Below are positions 20,831 through 35,130 of a stretch of 64,000 nt of DNA, piece after piece. Source of the stretch: Torymus aiolomorphi. Its lineage: Eukaryota; Arthropoda; Insecta; Hymenoptera; Torymidae. The notes under the pieces are model-generated. The model was not told where the DNA came from and did not search any database. It saw only the letters and a list, made by a program, of their open reading frames with translations. The stretch lies in assembly GCA_036365515.1 (NCBI GenBank), contig CM070873.1, forward strand, positions 227,989,876-228,053,875, read 5' to 3'. Positions within the stretch are counted from its first letter, which is position 1; each line of letters begins with the position of its first letter. The translations under genes and the position numbers were made by a program.

Positions 20831-22229
20831 GCCGAAGCGGCCGCGATTACTTTCGCTATAAGGGGGAGACTTATTTTGTTGTCTATCTAGTATTCTTTTG
20901 AGTATCGTATTACCTTTGTTTTGTGGTTCAATTCATGGTGCAGTATTAATTGATATTTATTATAGTTTCGTCGAGTCTATTCAACCGGTGCACTGAGTCT
21001 TAGAAGGTTTTACTGTTGCTTTCGTTATTGTAATTATTACTGTAAAATTATTGACTTATTTTACTGATACATTTTTCTGCAGTAAGTTAGTATAATTTAA
21101 TTTGTTACAAAATAAGGATTTCCAATAAGATACAATATTTTCAGATCTAGAAAATATCAGCAACACAGATCAATATGCGTTATTGGTACAAAAGTGCTTG
21201 TTATAAATGAGTAGCTTAGGGACTGGACTTTTATTTCCAGCAAGATGATAACATATTTCTCCATTCAATGGAGTCAGTTTCTTATCTTCGATTTCCTTAG
21301 AAAATTTCTAAATAATTCCGCTCACGTTCCAAACGGGATCTGCAAGTTATCTATCTTTTCTTTTTACCAGCCTCGTACGAAAGTATCGAATTCATCGGAT
21401 ACTGGTAAAAAAACTATCAGCGATCTATCGAAGGTATTTTATTCATTGCGTGTTTCATTCAACTTCTTTTTCGACGTCTCGAGTCCGTTATAAAATATGA
21501 CCTTATCGGCGATTGTTTGTGTCAATCTTTTTCCGCTATAGATGTAACCCAACCCGAATAATTATTCGTAAATATAGTGCATCATGATGGCTTTCACATG
21601 AAATGGATATGAAGTCTTGGTTTCTTAGAAACTACTCAAATGTTTCAGCAACTAATAAGAGCCTCTTGTCAGTAACATATATTTATTGATTTCTTTTTAG
21701 ATGCGAGTTTTCTTTTTTACGCTTTATAAAAGATCGATTTCATTTAATGAGGAAACCTTTCCTTCATATATAAAAAGACAATAAAAAAAAAGCTTCCTCT
21801 GGGAGTAAGCGATAGAAATAATTCAAAGATTTTCATCTATAACAAGATTCAAGCCAATGGATTGCTAGCATAAATAGTATTAAACGTGACATTTTCTCCA
21901 CCACAAAAATAAAGAAATTATTTTCAAAACTACTTTTTTAATCTTATTTCGACACTTACTTTGTTTATATCCATTCACATTTAACATGCATTAAAATGTG
22001 TCATTCGTTAAAAATAAACATTAGTCACGCACCAACGTCATAATACCTCGATGAACATTTCCCAAACATTCAATCCTCCGTCCACAAAAACCACGCCTCC
22101 GGGCATTATATAGTTACGGCACTGTGCCGAAAACAATTTAGCATTAACCCCGCAACCGCGGCACTTTCTACATAATTTATATAATCAGCATTACATGCAC
22201 CTATATAGCTATATATACGTCATGAACCG
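20831..22229. other. AT-rich desert
   Basis: An 82-residue frame from ATG 21245, just after an acceptor-like TTTATTTCCAG, is Phe/Ser-rich and unrecognised. I do not list it as a gene. Confidence 0.35.
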
Positions 22230-22480
22230 TGCAAAAATCGACGGGAAAGGAAAGGAGGACAATAGCCGTCTTTGCCCTAGAAGCCGCGCGCTCGCGCGCT
22301 AGCGCTTTTTCCACTCTCCCCGCGGAGCAAGCAAGCTGCAGCTATATAGGCGCAAAGCGGCTGCTAGAGCGCGTGCGTTCCCTCCCGATAAAGGCAATAA
22401 ACGACCTCTCCCGATCGCGCGGCGTCGAAGTCTCCGCGATCGCGCGCGGAGGCGCGTTGAAATTCGCGCGGCTCGTGTGA
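22230..22480. promoter_or_regulatory. CpG-rich island
   Basis: GCTATATAGGCGC near 22341 may be TATA-like. The rest is CG-rich with CGCGCG runs. Confidence 0.25.
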
Positions 22481-22655
22481 GAGCCTTTTACAAACACCTA
22501 CAGGCTTGCGAAAGATTGATGATGGTCTTGAGTTAAGGGTACTTAGAAATTTATTTTTATAGGTTGAAAATAGTACAAATTATCTGGGGATTGATGGAAT
22601 TTTAATTTTAATTAGGGGAAAATTCAGTTATAAAAAATTATTCGTTTTTTTTAGT

Positions 22656-23339
22656 TTAAGGGGGCTAGACACCTTTTTTCTCTGAAATAAGAAGTCACAT
22701 TTTAATACATAAATGTAAACTAATTATTTCATACTTTTTACATATAAAAGTGGGTATATTTACCTTACCTTAAAACTTTCTCCGATGGGCCTTTTATATG
22801 GTCCAGAACCATAGTCATCGATGAAACAAATTTTTTCATTAACCGTAAGCTTTGAAATTTTCCTGTGGATGGATTGACTTCAGATTTGAACTAAATTACT
22901 TCTGAATAGTATAATTCTCATATGAGTGTAGGGATTTTTGATCTAATGAGAAAAAAAAATTGTGCTGTTTTTCAAGAGTTTTTTTTTAATTTTTTTAAAT
23001 TTTTTATATTTTTTCATAATTTTTCTGATGTAAAAATTTTTTCCGACATTTAATCCTAAATCCCTACACTCATATGAGAATTATACTATTCAGGAGTAAT
23101 TTAGTTCAAATGTGAAGTCAATCCATCCACAGGAAAATTTCAAAGCTTACGGTTAGTGAAAAAACTTGTTTCATCGATGACTATGGTTCTGGACCATATA
23201 AAAGGCCCATCGGAGAAAGTTTTAAGGTAAGGTAAATATACCCACTTTTATATGTAAAAAGTATGAAATAATTAGTTTACATTTATGTATTAAAATGTGA
23301 CTTCTTATTTCAGAGAAAAAAGGTGTCTAGCCCCCTTAA
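22656..23339. mobile_element. 676-bp fold-back DNA transposon flanked by TTAA
   Basis: The left end reads TTAA then GGGGGCTAGACACC; the right end is its mirror, GGTGTCTAGCCCCC then TTAA. The inverted arms run about 280 bp (22660-22938 and about 23053-23335) and are nearly identical, with only scattered mismatches. They are joined by a T-rich centre of about 110 bp. There is no transposase, so it is non-autonomous. A palindromic TTAA fits a piggyBac-like 4-bp target duplication; TA with a terminus of AGGGGGC (Tc1/mariner-like) is the alternative. Confidence 0.9.
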
Positions 23340-23689
23340 TTCATTTATTTAAAAGAATTTTGATTATATTTTCATGGATAATAGTAATTATTATTAACTA
23401 TACGGTTGTCGGTGAATTAATACTTTAAACATTAACTAATCAAAGAATGTTAACTCCAGATTTATTGTCAAACACCATCGATTTTATTACTAGTGATGTT
23501 TATCAATACAACTACAATAACTAATTAACATTGTGAGCCATACACCTGCACAAATACCTGAATTAAAAATAAATTTTTTCACGAAACAACTCCTCCTTTA
23601 TTACATTCCTTTATTTTCACTCCTCGCCAAAATAATCCCCGCTCTGTTTTTCTGCAATCCCCCACTCTCCGAACCAACTCAGTCATGCG
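23340..23689. other. AT-rich flank of the fold-back transposon
   Basis: Nothing supported. Confidence 0.4.
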
Positions 23690-24180
23690 CTTTTGGCCTC
23701 TCTCTCTCTCCGTCAGAACTATTCTTTTACCCCGAAGAACGGCGCACACGCGCGCCGGAGAATATTCTCTTATATACGCTGAGTAACCGGTTTTCTCCTC
23801 GTATATATAATACAGAAGGAGCGGCGCGGCGCTCGCTGGGCGATACATCCCGCACTCGCAGCCTCTCGCGCCTCTCTTTCCGCGGCCGCGCTGCGCTATT
23901 CCCGGGGGCTTTTGTTCGCGCACTGCAGCCGCACACAGCTGACGTAACCGCGCGCCCGCCGCGGCACGATTTAAGAGCCCCGTGGAAGAGGAACGCGCTC
24001 CTTTATATTCCGCCTCGTGTCCTTATTGATTTTCGATGAATTGGGGTGGGGGCGAGATAAATGCTCACCCGAGAGAGCATTACCATAACACGTTTCGCGC
24101 TTCCGCGGTTCGTGAGCGGGTGCGCGGATTTTTCGCTTCTCACACACGCGCGGGAGAGATACATTGTACTTGGTAATAGG
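23690..24180. promoter_or_regulatory. CpG-rich island
   Basis: CT-tract near 23700 followed by CG-dense sequence. The 168- and 114-residue overlapping frames on opposite strands have no domains. Confidence 0.25.
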
Positions 24181-25139
24181 TGTGGGAGGTACCGACTCCG
24201 GTGACCCGTGGTATAGGTCGAGTTTTGTTTAACGGGGTTCCGGTATGGTTTTTGTCTGTGTGTGTGTGGAAGTGAGATGTAGAGTTTGTTAGAGCGAAGA
24301 AGAGAAGCGGATGTTTAGACGCGGGTGTTGGCTAGTTAGCCGGGGAGTATTCAAGTAGGATGGAAACTAATGGTCTGTTAAATGTACGCGCGCGTCTAGA
24401 CGGCATTAATTTTAACGAGGCAGAAAGAAAAAGCTGCCGCTTACGCGAGCGCGGGACTGCGCTCAAAGTGATTGCGAAAAAAAAAATGTGTGCTCAATGA
24501 TCAGAAAACGCTGTAATAATGCGTATTAAGTGCTTCGGGTTAAACGCTGCAACAAATCGTCCAATTTACGTTTACATATTCTTATTTGAGCTGGGAACGT
24601 GGTCATTTGAGAATAGTAGAAATATGGTTTGCATATTATAGGGCAAATTGAGCTCTAACGAGCGTTCTAGTAAATCTTGCTATTTAAGTGCAGTAGTGTT
24701 GACGTCGGTAATATACATACTTTGTATATATACATTCCTACAGTCTACTAGGCTTTGCCCGTTATAATAATGTACTATGATGATGGCGCGTGGTCTACTG
24801 TTAGCTGCTGCTTGTTATATAAATAATGCATTTCAATATAGCTGAACGTGTTTGTAAGAACAAACAGCCTCGGGCTCCTATTAACCTGATAATGTTACCG
24901 TTCACGAAAATGATGATTCAATCGTTCAGTATCATTTTGACTACATACAATTTCTAATTTTTTAAATTATATTAACAATAATACATATAAACATCCCACG
25001 TGATTCGCCCACATCCATCTTCTCGTTCAGCTTCCCAGCGTGCAATTACTTCACATCCAACCCCTATTAATACTATTATATTCACAAAAGGCGCAACGCG
25101 AGTATTCCACGAAGTTCCGAACGAAATAAACGAGCTAGC
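24181..25139. other. Mixed composition, no gene seen
   Basis: A (GT)n near 24257-24270. Otherwise featureless. Confidence 0.35.
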
Positions 25140-25475
25140 TGGCAGGATTAAAATACCCCGCGCGCGCGCGCGCGAACGAAGCGCCGACGCTATATACACG
25201 TGCATTATCGGCCCCTATACACTCCCCGACCTTGAGCGCAAGGTGCGCAGTACACACTGCATTTTTTTCCCATTAACCATAAGCGTATTCCCGGCATTCG
25301 AAAACCGCGCGCACGCGCGAGCTGAAACTAAATGGATCTTCGCTGTTCTCATTTTTCGCAATGAGAAGCCGGGCGTCACGCACCCGATCTCCTCGTTCAT
25401 CGTAATAGGATCCATACGCATTCCTGGGTAAACGCGCGCGGTTGCGAGGGAATATATATATATATATATATATCG
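25140..25475. promoter_or_regulatory. CpG-rich island with (CG)n and (AT)n
   Basis: (CG)n at 25160-25174 and (AT)n at about 25451-25473, at the two edges of a CG-dense stretch. Confidence 0.25.
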
Positions 25476-26159
25476 CTGGATAAGGTTTTTCCCGTTTAGC
25501 CCTTATTACGTACAAGGTTTGATCTTTCTTTCTCTCTGTTGATTCCCGAGGTGTACACGCGGAGGGTCATGCGATGAGTATAGTTGTAAGACACAAAGGA
25601 AAGGGTAAGGTATATATAGATAGAGAGGGAGAGAATGGGATGTGGAGAAGATTGTTTTCCGAATAATCCGGTTGTATTGCTTTGCTTCACACGGAAGTCT
25701 AATTGCTTTATCGTGCACTGAGACTATACAATGTACGCGAGGATGTTCTTCAATTAGCGCGGAGGAAATAATTTTGAAAAGATTGGGTTTAATTTGCTAT
25801 TCTCGGAATCGACATATATACCTTCAATGTAGTTTCATACCATCAAATCAATTATTTTAATAGGAATCATGCATTTTAATTTTCTATATACTCTAATTAG
25901 AAGCATATGGTTTTCAGGAATCGCACCGGATAAGAGGATATATTATAATTATAAAATATAATTTTAATCTTATACATATATGATTCCTTAATACATATTA
26001 CAGGAACCCCTTAATTTAATAATCTTTTCAATAATTCTCTAATTACGTTCGTACCCCCATTAACAAACAAATATATATACATCTCACCCCAAGCCCTTTT
26101 CAACTAAATTATTTTTCTTACTATTTCTAATAACACATTCCACGAAGCTCTCACAGAGC
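25476..26159. other. AT-rich DNA
   Basis: Nothing supported. Confidence 0.35.
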
Positions 26160-27260
26160 CTCAACAGAAGTCGCTTCGCGCTCGCCCCATACACCGAGTG
26201 CGTACAAAATCCGCGAAAAGCAATTTATTTGACAATTACGCCAGGGGATTTCTTCTATCCTCGCTGCAGCCAATAAGCTCGCGCTCGCACGCGGCCATAA
26301 CATCATCATCATCCTCGCATACTCATCCTCATCGACCGCGGCATATTTTATACACCCAGAGAGTCTGCCTCCTCTCTTTCTCTCTGTCTCCCTTCCTCCT
26401 CCTCCTCCTCTCAGCGGTATAAATAACGCGATATTTCCTATACAGCGAAATCCCGCGATTTCCTGGAAAAAGTGCGAGCTCCCTGGCCGTTCCGGTATCC
26501 CGCAGCCGTGGGGGAATATATATATTTATGAAAGACACGGACGGCGTGTATATACTCTCTCGGCGACTTGCTTCTCTCTCTTCGTTCGTATAGCACATAA
26601 AGCCCCATGGTCGGGAGCCCCTGGCAGCAGCAGCGGCGGCGACTGCCGGGAAAACGTGCCGCCGCTGCAGCCAGAGAGAAAGAAATAAGATGGACTGCGG
26701 CGCGACTCCGCCTAGAGCTCACGACTCTTCTTCCCCGCTGGCGGCTGCGCGCCTCATACTCTCTCTCTCTCTCTCTCCACGTGCTCGCGTCCGCGAAATG
26801 AAGACGATGAGCGTGTATAGAGCTCTATACTGAGAGAACTCGCGCGCGTGCGCACAGTCTATATCCTCCCTCTTTCTCTCCGGAGACTATTTATGTTGCG
26901 TTTTCGCTTTCGCGGGGAATATCGTGCGGTTCGCCCCCCTCGCGCGAGATAGGCTTAATTGAAAACACGCTTCCTTGCGGAGAGAAGGCGGAGGTATATA
27001 TATACATATATATACACGTGTGTGTATATATATGTATAAGCGAAGGGAGGAGAAAGATAGGATTAACAGAGGGATCGAGATATCGCGTTCGGCCCTATAC
27101 GCGGACGACAACTCGCGCGCGAGTGCACCGCGATGCGGATTCCGCGATAAAGAGAGCCGCGGCCGCATAGCTTTTCTTCTGAGCCAACCCGCCCGCCCGC
27201 GCGCTCTCTGAAATAGGAGCGCGCGCGTGCGCTGTGCTTTTCGTTTTTCGCCTGCGTGCG
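26160..27260. promoter_or_regulatory. Long CpG-rich island with several simple repeats
   Basis: The longest island in the window: CTCCTC repeats (26396-26410), GCAGCAGCGGCGGCG (near 26626), (CT)n (26759-26777) and alternating TATA/TGTG tracts (26995-27035). Dense overlapping frames on both strands indicate composition, not coding. Confidence 0.3.
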
Positions 27261-27929
27261 GTGTAAGGGTTGGAGATTATCTCGGAGAGATGGACGGGGG
27301 TGTGTGTGAGAGAAGCTGCGTGGAAGAGGATACGGGGAAATGGACAAATGCCTTTAATTAGTCGTCGTGTAAGGGATATATATCTGCGTGTTTGCTGACG
27401 GTGTGGTTCGGTGCGCGAGGAGGAGAGGTGATTTGTTTGGAGGTATTAATAAGTGCATTGTTGTCTATCGGGGGACAGTAAGGAGTATTGCGATCAAAGG
27501 TTTCTTATGGATGAATTGGAATTGTAATGGTCTTATTCGCTAGTATCATATATTTTTTAGTAAATTTGTAATTGATTATGAACATTTTTTTTGAAACGTT
27601 ATAATTGATGCTTTGATGGACCACAAAACAAGAATTCTTCAACGCCAAGATAACAAGAACAATTTTTGTTTTTTCATTAGTCATAAATATCATTTAATCA
27701 CAATAGTAGCATTGAAATTAACTTTAATATACTTGATAAAATAGCTTGTAATTGTAAAATAATCAATTGTAGTGAATTTTTAACTGCCGTGTTTTAATAC
27801 CATTTATATATACAGTGTACAGTCGCAAATAACCACCATAACCATTCGTTCTAAAAGAACACATCAGCCATTCAGCTTAATTGCATCAAATCTCAATTTA
27901 AATTCCCAGCCCATTGTAAATTTCGTATC
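27261..27929. other. AT-rich DNA
   Basis: Nothing supported. Confidence 0.35.
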
Positions 27930-28480
27930 GCGCGCTGCTTACGATGAAAACCAATTAATAAATACAACGCGCCGTCGCTTTAAATCTCGGCTCGATAAAG
28001 CGCCGGGGAATTCAATAGCACGCGTTGCTATATTGCACGAGAAAAAGTCTCTGCGCGCCCGTAAATCCTCGTCGCCTCGCTCCTCTCCTCGCGCGCTTCT
28101 CGAATTTCGCTCGATATATACTACTGCTACAAAGTGCCGATCGCTGACACTCGCGCCCCGAGAGACTGGACATCGATCAGAATAATTAGTTGCCGATCGG
28201 TGTAAGTCGAGCGCGCGCATATATATATATTGAAAGCGAATGTGTGTCCATCGAGTCATTCGTTATAGGCACGCGCACGCGTATACGAGTACTCGAGAGC
28301 ACATCTTGTTCCTCGCGTTCTTTTGCTATATAGAGCCGCAGTGTCTTTCTTTTCCCTCGCGGTGTTGTCTGCACGCGGTATTTATGACGCTGCATCGCTT
28401 TTTTTTATCAAAGCCTTTCTTTTGGCGCCTTTAGGGCTTCGCCTTCGAGGCGTAATTCGATATTAATGATGCGCACGCGG
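27930..28480. promoter_or_regulatory. CpG-rich island
   Basis: CG-dense with (AT)n near 28219-28230. No domains in the frames. Confidence 0.25.
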
Positions 28481-29869
28481 GACTCTCTGTCTTTAACGGA
28501 ATAGAGATTGAATTTTGCTTTATGGGGGTTACGATAAAAGGATGCGCGGTGCATGATTTACTGCAATCATCATTCAATGGGCTTGATCATTTACTTTTAG
28601 CTGTTTTTCTTTGGACGGGGTTTAAGTTTAATAAATATGAAAATTCTCGGCAATAAGAATAATAAGCGATGAATTATACTCTTCCGCTCGGAAGAATGCA
28701 AAAGAATATAATATGAACGCACAAAAGGGCGTTAACTGAAGATAATACATCCTACGAGCACCGGGTATAAACTACAAATATGTATTTAAGGGCATAAATC
28801 ATCGCGCAAATTAAAGTTTAACGTGTAGCTGATATAATGGCTGTGCGCGCGCATGGGCTCTTCTCGTTTCAGCGAACTGCGCGCGCGCGCATCCCGACTG
28901 TAACTTAGAACTGAAGTGCGAAATAACCCGGCCGCTGCGTATTTACGCAGAAGGATATAATACATTTTTGTTAAAATATACATACGCTTTTGGATAAATC
29001 TTGTTTCTATTAAATATGTTAGACAAACTCGCGCGTTTCGTTTCTAATAACGTTTTTTAACTTTATGACTGTACGATTTATATTATGGTATAACCGGAAA
29101 AGCGTTCTAATATAATTTTTTTTTTAATATACGCTCAACAAGTTTATTATTACATATCAACATGAGATTCTTCCAGAGATATATCGCGCGTTTCACATTT
29201 GTAATTATCACGCTATTATCGCAATTCAACACAAGCAATACTTAGTACGACAGTAGTTCATTATTAATACTGTTGGAATCGATGACCTTAGGCATTGCAC
29301 GAACGCTTCATTATCACGTCGGCCAATGAGAGCGGAGCTGCTAATTAAACTTGGCTTCCGAACCAAATCAAAGGTCTAATGAATCTCGTTTATTTATCTC
29401 CTTGGGTATCTCTATTATAATAATAATTTCAAAGATAAGCCCATATACAACATTTCCTAAACAATGTCTATATATTTTAGATATTAGCCCGATAATTAAA
29501 ATTTAAAATACTTTAATTCAGTACATCAATTATCGATTTGGAGAGTAGTTTCGTTAATAATTTTCAAAATAAATTCAACATAGAGTTGAAATGTAGCTAC
29601 CTAATGTCACTTTTACCATAATCTATAAGTTTTACTATTTTCCTTGAAAAATTAAAACGTAGCATGACTGCACACCTTTTCGTCAATCCAATCCGGAAAT
29701 GTCAAATCTCATAATTAATACAAAGATAATTATACGTTCGTCAAAACGAATCCTAATCCAAACTCCCTCAATCTCAGAGATCCCCTTCATACCAGTCGTC
29801 AAAATTCCAACGACAAACCGAGGTAACCCTACGATCAACCCACCTAATCTACCTTTCCACCGATCTCTC
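28481..29869. other. AT-rich DNA with a possible conserved non-coding segment
   Basis: 29310-29400 has balanced base content, a TAATTA-type homeodomain site and CCAAT (GGCCAATGAG), unlike the flanks. A smaller CG-rich patch is at 28845-28895. No gene. Confidence 0.3.
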
Positions 29870-30078
29870 GGCTTCTCTGCACGCGCTACGTGACACGTCG
29901 TCTCTTTGTCCCTCGAGTTCTCACACGCGCACACACACATATAGAAGATCGGCCTTCGATTCTCATCCCGCGCACTTCGAGACTAGTAGCGCGCGGCCGA
30001 AAGAATGCGACGAATGCCGCGTTACACGCTAAGGACGAGCCGCCGCGCAATCGCGTCTAGTGCACCTTCCCTTTCTCG

Positions 30079-30114
<36 letters not shown>

Positions 30115-30240
30115 CCGCTTTTCTCTCGCTCTTCTTGTTTCCCCTCCCGCGCGAGCGTCCTCTTCTTTCGTTCATCCCCTGTGCCCGCTTATTATCCAGC
30201 GAATGTGTGCGTGCGTGTGTCTTCTCTCTACTTAACAGGA
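29870..30240. promoter_or_regulatory. CpG-rich island with (CT)n
   Basis: (CT)n at 30082-30111 inside CG-dense sequence. Confidence 0.3.
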
Positions 30241-31719
30241 GCGAACGCAGGCTGTTAACCGAGTTTAAATTGCGGCCTATTACGGAGCAAATGGAGCGAT
30301 TCGTGCGGCTTCGAGCTTTGCATGATTTTTCCAAATGGGAAAGGGGATATTTTACTATGAGGGGCAGCTGGGAATAGACCGCAGGGCGTTTGCTGGAAAG
30401 TAATTGTGGATTTATGGGTGGGGGGAATGAGGAGTGGGGTTTTTAGATGTGTGGTATACGAGGGTATATGAACGCCATGTTTGAAAATCAATGAAGTTAT
30501 TGTTCTGGTATTTATTGAAAATTCTTTTTATGCATGATTCACTATAAGTGTGTTTTACTTGTACTGGTAAAAAGTTCATCGCATTCCTTCACGATTTAAA
30601 GGGTATTTTTTTATCTCGAGGAATTCTAACGATTCGTCCAAAGCGAGGCCGAACAGGTGCAGCTGGTAAAGCACGAATAAAATGCTTTCTTTTCTACCAC
30701 AAAATAACGAAAGGCCATTGTCGCATGACCGAGCACGTTCGGATGCAGGATGTAACCGGGCATCGACTTTTCTGGTAAGTATATATTCTTCGACTTATCT
30801 GGTACACCGATCTTTCTGACTTGTCACGTATACGTGCCAGAAGATCAATGTATTTCGGAGGTTACAGTGTTTCTATACGATTCTCAGTTTACGGGTCACC
30901 GCGTTTATATCATTAACGAAATTATTGTCATTTCCACATTGGAGAACGAGTACGACAAGTACAAAATGCTTTGAACGTACCGATTTATGTGCTACTTTTG
31001 AAATTCAGACAATTTTATAGCTAATGTATAGGTAAGTGAGCCTTCCATTTTCACTACTTTTTAATGGAGTAGAATATGTTTGATAGAAATTTTGAAATAC
31101 CGCATTTTTTGACGTTGTGAAGGAAGTACAAAAGTTTTCCTATTAATTAAGTAAATTAAAAGATATTTAAAAATAAAAAGATTAACTTATTGAATATTAA
31201 ACATGTTTTAAATATAACATAGCCGTTATGCGCACATATAGTATTTCCGTGCTTTATTGTTTTAATTTTAGAATAAATGAATAAGAATCATATCTATTGT
31301 TTGTAAAAGAACACACATGCAGTTACTATAAATAAGCTGTAGTTATATATTAAAATGTATTTTATGAAAACTATGAAATTATTTATTTATACTAAACCTC
31401 GTATGAAACAATTTTTCACGCGCCTAGATAAATATAATTGTATTACTAATTAATGAGTAAATAGAAATTTCTATTTGCATGCTGTTTAGAATATGTACGT
31501 CATATGGTATATAGTTATGCAAATAGCAACAATGTTTATTTACATTTCAAATCAACGTATTACGTATACAATTTAATAAACAAATAACCTAATGATTCTC
31601 TACTTTGGAAAATGTTGAGCTGTGTACCGCGTCCCTCCCCAAATTAACATCTCAACAAAAAAATGTTTCGACCATTAATTATTCCAGCACCTCTGCATTC
31701 ATTCAAGTTCTTTCTCAAC
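30241..31719. other. Mixed DNA with an open stretch ending at a strong donor
   Basis: A frame open from ATG 30548 reaches a consensus donor (TTTTCTG then GTAAGTATAT, GT at 30775-30776). Base content at 30590-30775 is balanced. The encoded basic sequence is unrecognised and no good acceptor is upstream, so it could be a 5' exon or a conserved non-coding segment. The rest is AT-rich. Confidence 0.3.
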
Positions 31720-32110
31720 TCCGGGAGAAAAGGACGCGGGGGCAGCGTACGCTTGTCATGTCAGTGCCATTCGGCCCAGTACACTCGAGTTAGCCGCAGA
31801 CACGAGCCGCCGAGAGAGGAGACGTTTACAAATGTGCTATGGAGAAATGACGCTTGACGAATCGATTCTCAACGAAATACCGCGGCGAAAATGCGGTCAC
31901 TGGCTCAGACTAAGGATGCCGACCTAAGTATCTCTTCGCGCTCGTAATAGTCATAACAAAGGCCATTGTACAAGTGCTTGTGAAATTAGCGCGCGGAAGA
32001 GAGGCGGCTAGGCTGCACTCTGTGGGTAAACGAAAAATTACTTTTTTCACTTTTTACGCTCTCGTTAGAACGGCGCGTCCGTCTCGTTTGAGAAGTAGAC
32101 CATAGAGCGT
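31720..32110. promoter_or_regulatory. Moderately CpG-rich segment
   Basis: Balanced to GC-rich, with CACTCGAGTTAGCC near 31783. No domains in the overlapping frames. Confidence 0.2.
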
Positions 32111-32639
32111 CCGCTAAGGTATTATGTCATGAAAGCATTAGAGTAACGTAATTTTGTAAGTTTATAATAGGTGGCTATTAGAATTTGAATAATGATTTAA
32201 GTGCGGTAATTTATTCGGTTCCTGCGGACCTGTTTATAGATAATTTATCGACTTGTGCAATAATAAATTATAATTTTAATATATATAAATTTCCTTATCC
32301 ACGACATTATTATTCAAATATAATTAAATAAAAGCCCGTAGTTTTATTCTCATATGTATCTTCAACGTTTTACTATATTATACTCTCGGTCTTTACCCTG
32401 CGCACTGTAGCATTCAAACAACGTTCCATCATTAAAATCGCTCATCCTTCCAAACTGCGCATCGCGGAACGCCGTAAAATCCTAAATGACATACCGGGAA
32501 TACCCGAACCTCGGCCCAACCTCGTACAATAAGATTAATTCGCGCGAGGCACGCATGAAAAGAAAAATATTTTTTAATGAATTCCGCATAAACGATGAAA
32601 TCCCGCGCGCACTATACCCGCCCATAATCATACATTATT
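32111..32639. other. AT-rich DNA
   Basis: Nothing supported. Confidence 0.35.
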
Positions 32640-33200
<561 letters not shown>

Positions 33201-33909
33201 CCAATACTACTTATATGGTCTGGGTAAAATGCTGATGAGGGATTACTCATTTTGCTGAATGATTGTAATAGCAGGTAATACGATACTGTTATGTGATTTT
33301 AATTATACGCATTGCGATTCTGTCGATTTATTTTTTTCTTTTGTTTCGGCTTTTTATTGTGCGGAGGTGTATGTGCACACGATGTTAGTTTCGGTGATCT
33401 ATCAATTTTATCGAGTCTATCTATACTGTGTATGAAAGCGTTATTTCTTAAAATGATTCTTTCAAGGTTAATCTCTTAATATATTAGAATATCGTTCATA
33501 AAAAGTGTAAATTCTAATTGATATAGTACTACCAAGGTAATATATTTCGATTTTAATTCTTTTCAAAAATAATTTATCTGTTCTTCAGCGTTCGATTTGA
33601 AAATACTTTAAGCATACAAGGCCAAGTAGAGAGGAAAAATTCTTTTATTTCGTTTTTAATACATTAATATACGATTCCCATTTACTTAACGATTTCTGGT
33701 TCCCCAATGCAACCAGAACTATAGGTATATAATTAAAATATTCGGGTATACAAATCACAACTTTATCTATACAGAAGGAATATTGCTTAAAAATAAAGTG
33801 CCACAAATCTTCGCGTACCGTTATCACACTACCGTTCAAAGCATCAAAATAGTCATGACTCAATCAAATATATCACTCGACATATCCAATGCCACACATG
33901 CATACACAC
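33201..33909. other. AT-rich DNA
   Basis: Nothing supported. Confidence 0.35.
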
Positions 33910-35130
33910 GGTGCTAAACTCGCGCGTGAGCTCAACGCCTCGCGCGCCAGCGCCCATTATTAAACCTGCAGTGCTCGCGCGCCACACGTCACTTGCGCTA
34001 TACTAGACGAAAGGACATCACAACGTAACACGCGCGCGTGCGCGTGTCTGCATTTGCGGGGCATACCTCTCGCCGGTTATAAAGCGCAGGCACGTATATA
34101 TACTGCGTGCACTTCGCTTTTCTCCTGGCATCCTTACCGTTCGCGTGCGCCGCGCCGAGTAGGAGCATCCAGACGACGAGGAGACACAGACTGCGGCAGC
34201 AGCAGCAGCCGACGGCAGCACCCATGTTCGCTCGCACCTCTCTCTCTCTCTCCTCTTGCTATGCGCACGTACGACGACGACTATGCTCGGCCGTCGCGCG
34301 AAATTATTATCTTCCTCGCACTCTCGTTTATTTGCTCTTTCACGAACGGAAGTCGTCTCTCGTTTAGTAGGGCCGTATCATGACTTCGAGCACTCGCGCA
34401 CTGTGTATCGGTATACGAGGATGTGTGTGTGTGTATGTGTGTGTGTGTGTGCACCCGATCGGTTTGTTTTTTCTCGTTTCGTCGAGGGTCTGAGAGGTTC
34501 CGTAGGTAGCTGCGGACGGGATATAGGAGTGACGAGGCGGAAGGAAAAAAAGGTAGCTATATAGCGAGGAGAGGATGTGAGGAGAACGAACCGGGGAGGG
34601 AGAGAGAACACGGGACAGGGGGGATACGTGCGTGTGCGCGGCGGCGTTCGTGTGTGCGACAAAAGCAGAGATAGTAGATGCTTCTTGTGCGGAGTCGCGC
34701 GAGACACTGACGGAACCACGCCGAGGAGGGAGAGAGAGACCAGCAGCAGTGGTGGCGGCGGCGGCAGCAGTAGAGAAGAGAGAGGGACCAACACCGCGGC
34801 GACGTGAGTGGGGCCTTAACGACGGGGCCCCGGCACAAAAGACACAAGGATGAGAAAGTCACACACACACACACACATGGTTACGGGGCGGAGGAGCAGC
34901 GAGCTGCTGCTGCCGGTGTGGGCGTCCTCTCGTGAACTTAGCCGGTTGTTGTTTTTTCCCTTCGCGATCTTGCCCGGGATCTGACGATCTTTCTTTCGCT
35001 CTGTCTCCTTAGCCGATAATTGCCGTCCGCGAAAATCTGGATCGACGAGACGGAGAGAGAGAGAGAGAGCCAGCCGGCAATTATTCGACGTTTCACGCCT
35101 GCGCGCCGACGTGAATGCAGGCAATTTGCT
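33910..35130. promoter_or_regulatory. Long CpG-rich island with CAG, GT, CA and GA repeats
   Basis: (CAG)n near 34194-34208, (GT)n near 34425-34452, GGCGGCGGCGGCAGCAG near 34754, (AC)n at 34861-34876 and (GA)n at 35052-35069. Numerous overlapping frames on both strands are low complexity. One of the strongest regulatory or first-exon candidates by composition. Confidence 0.3.

Noticed and set aside
23533..24039. 168-residue plus-strand frame
   Set aside because: Overlaps an equally open minus frame in CG-rich DNA; no family resemblance.
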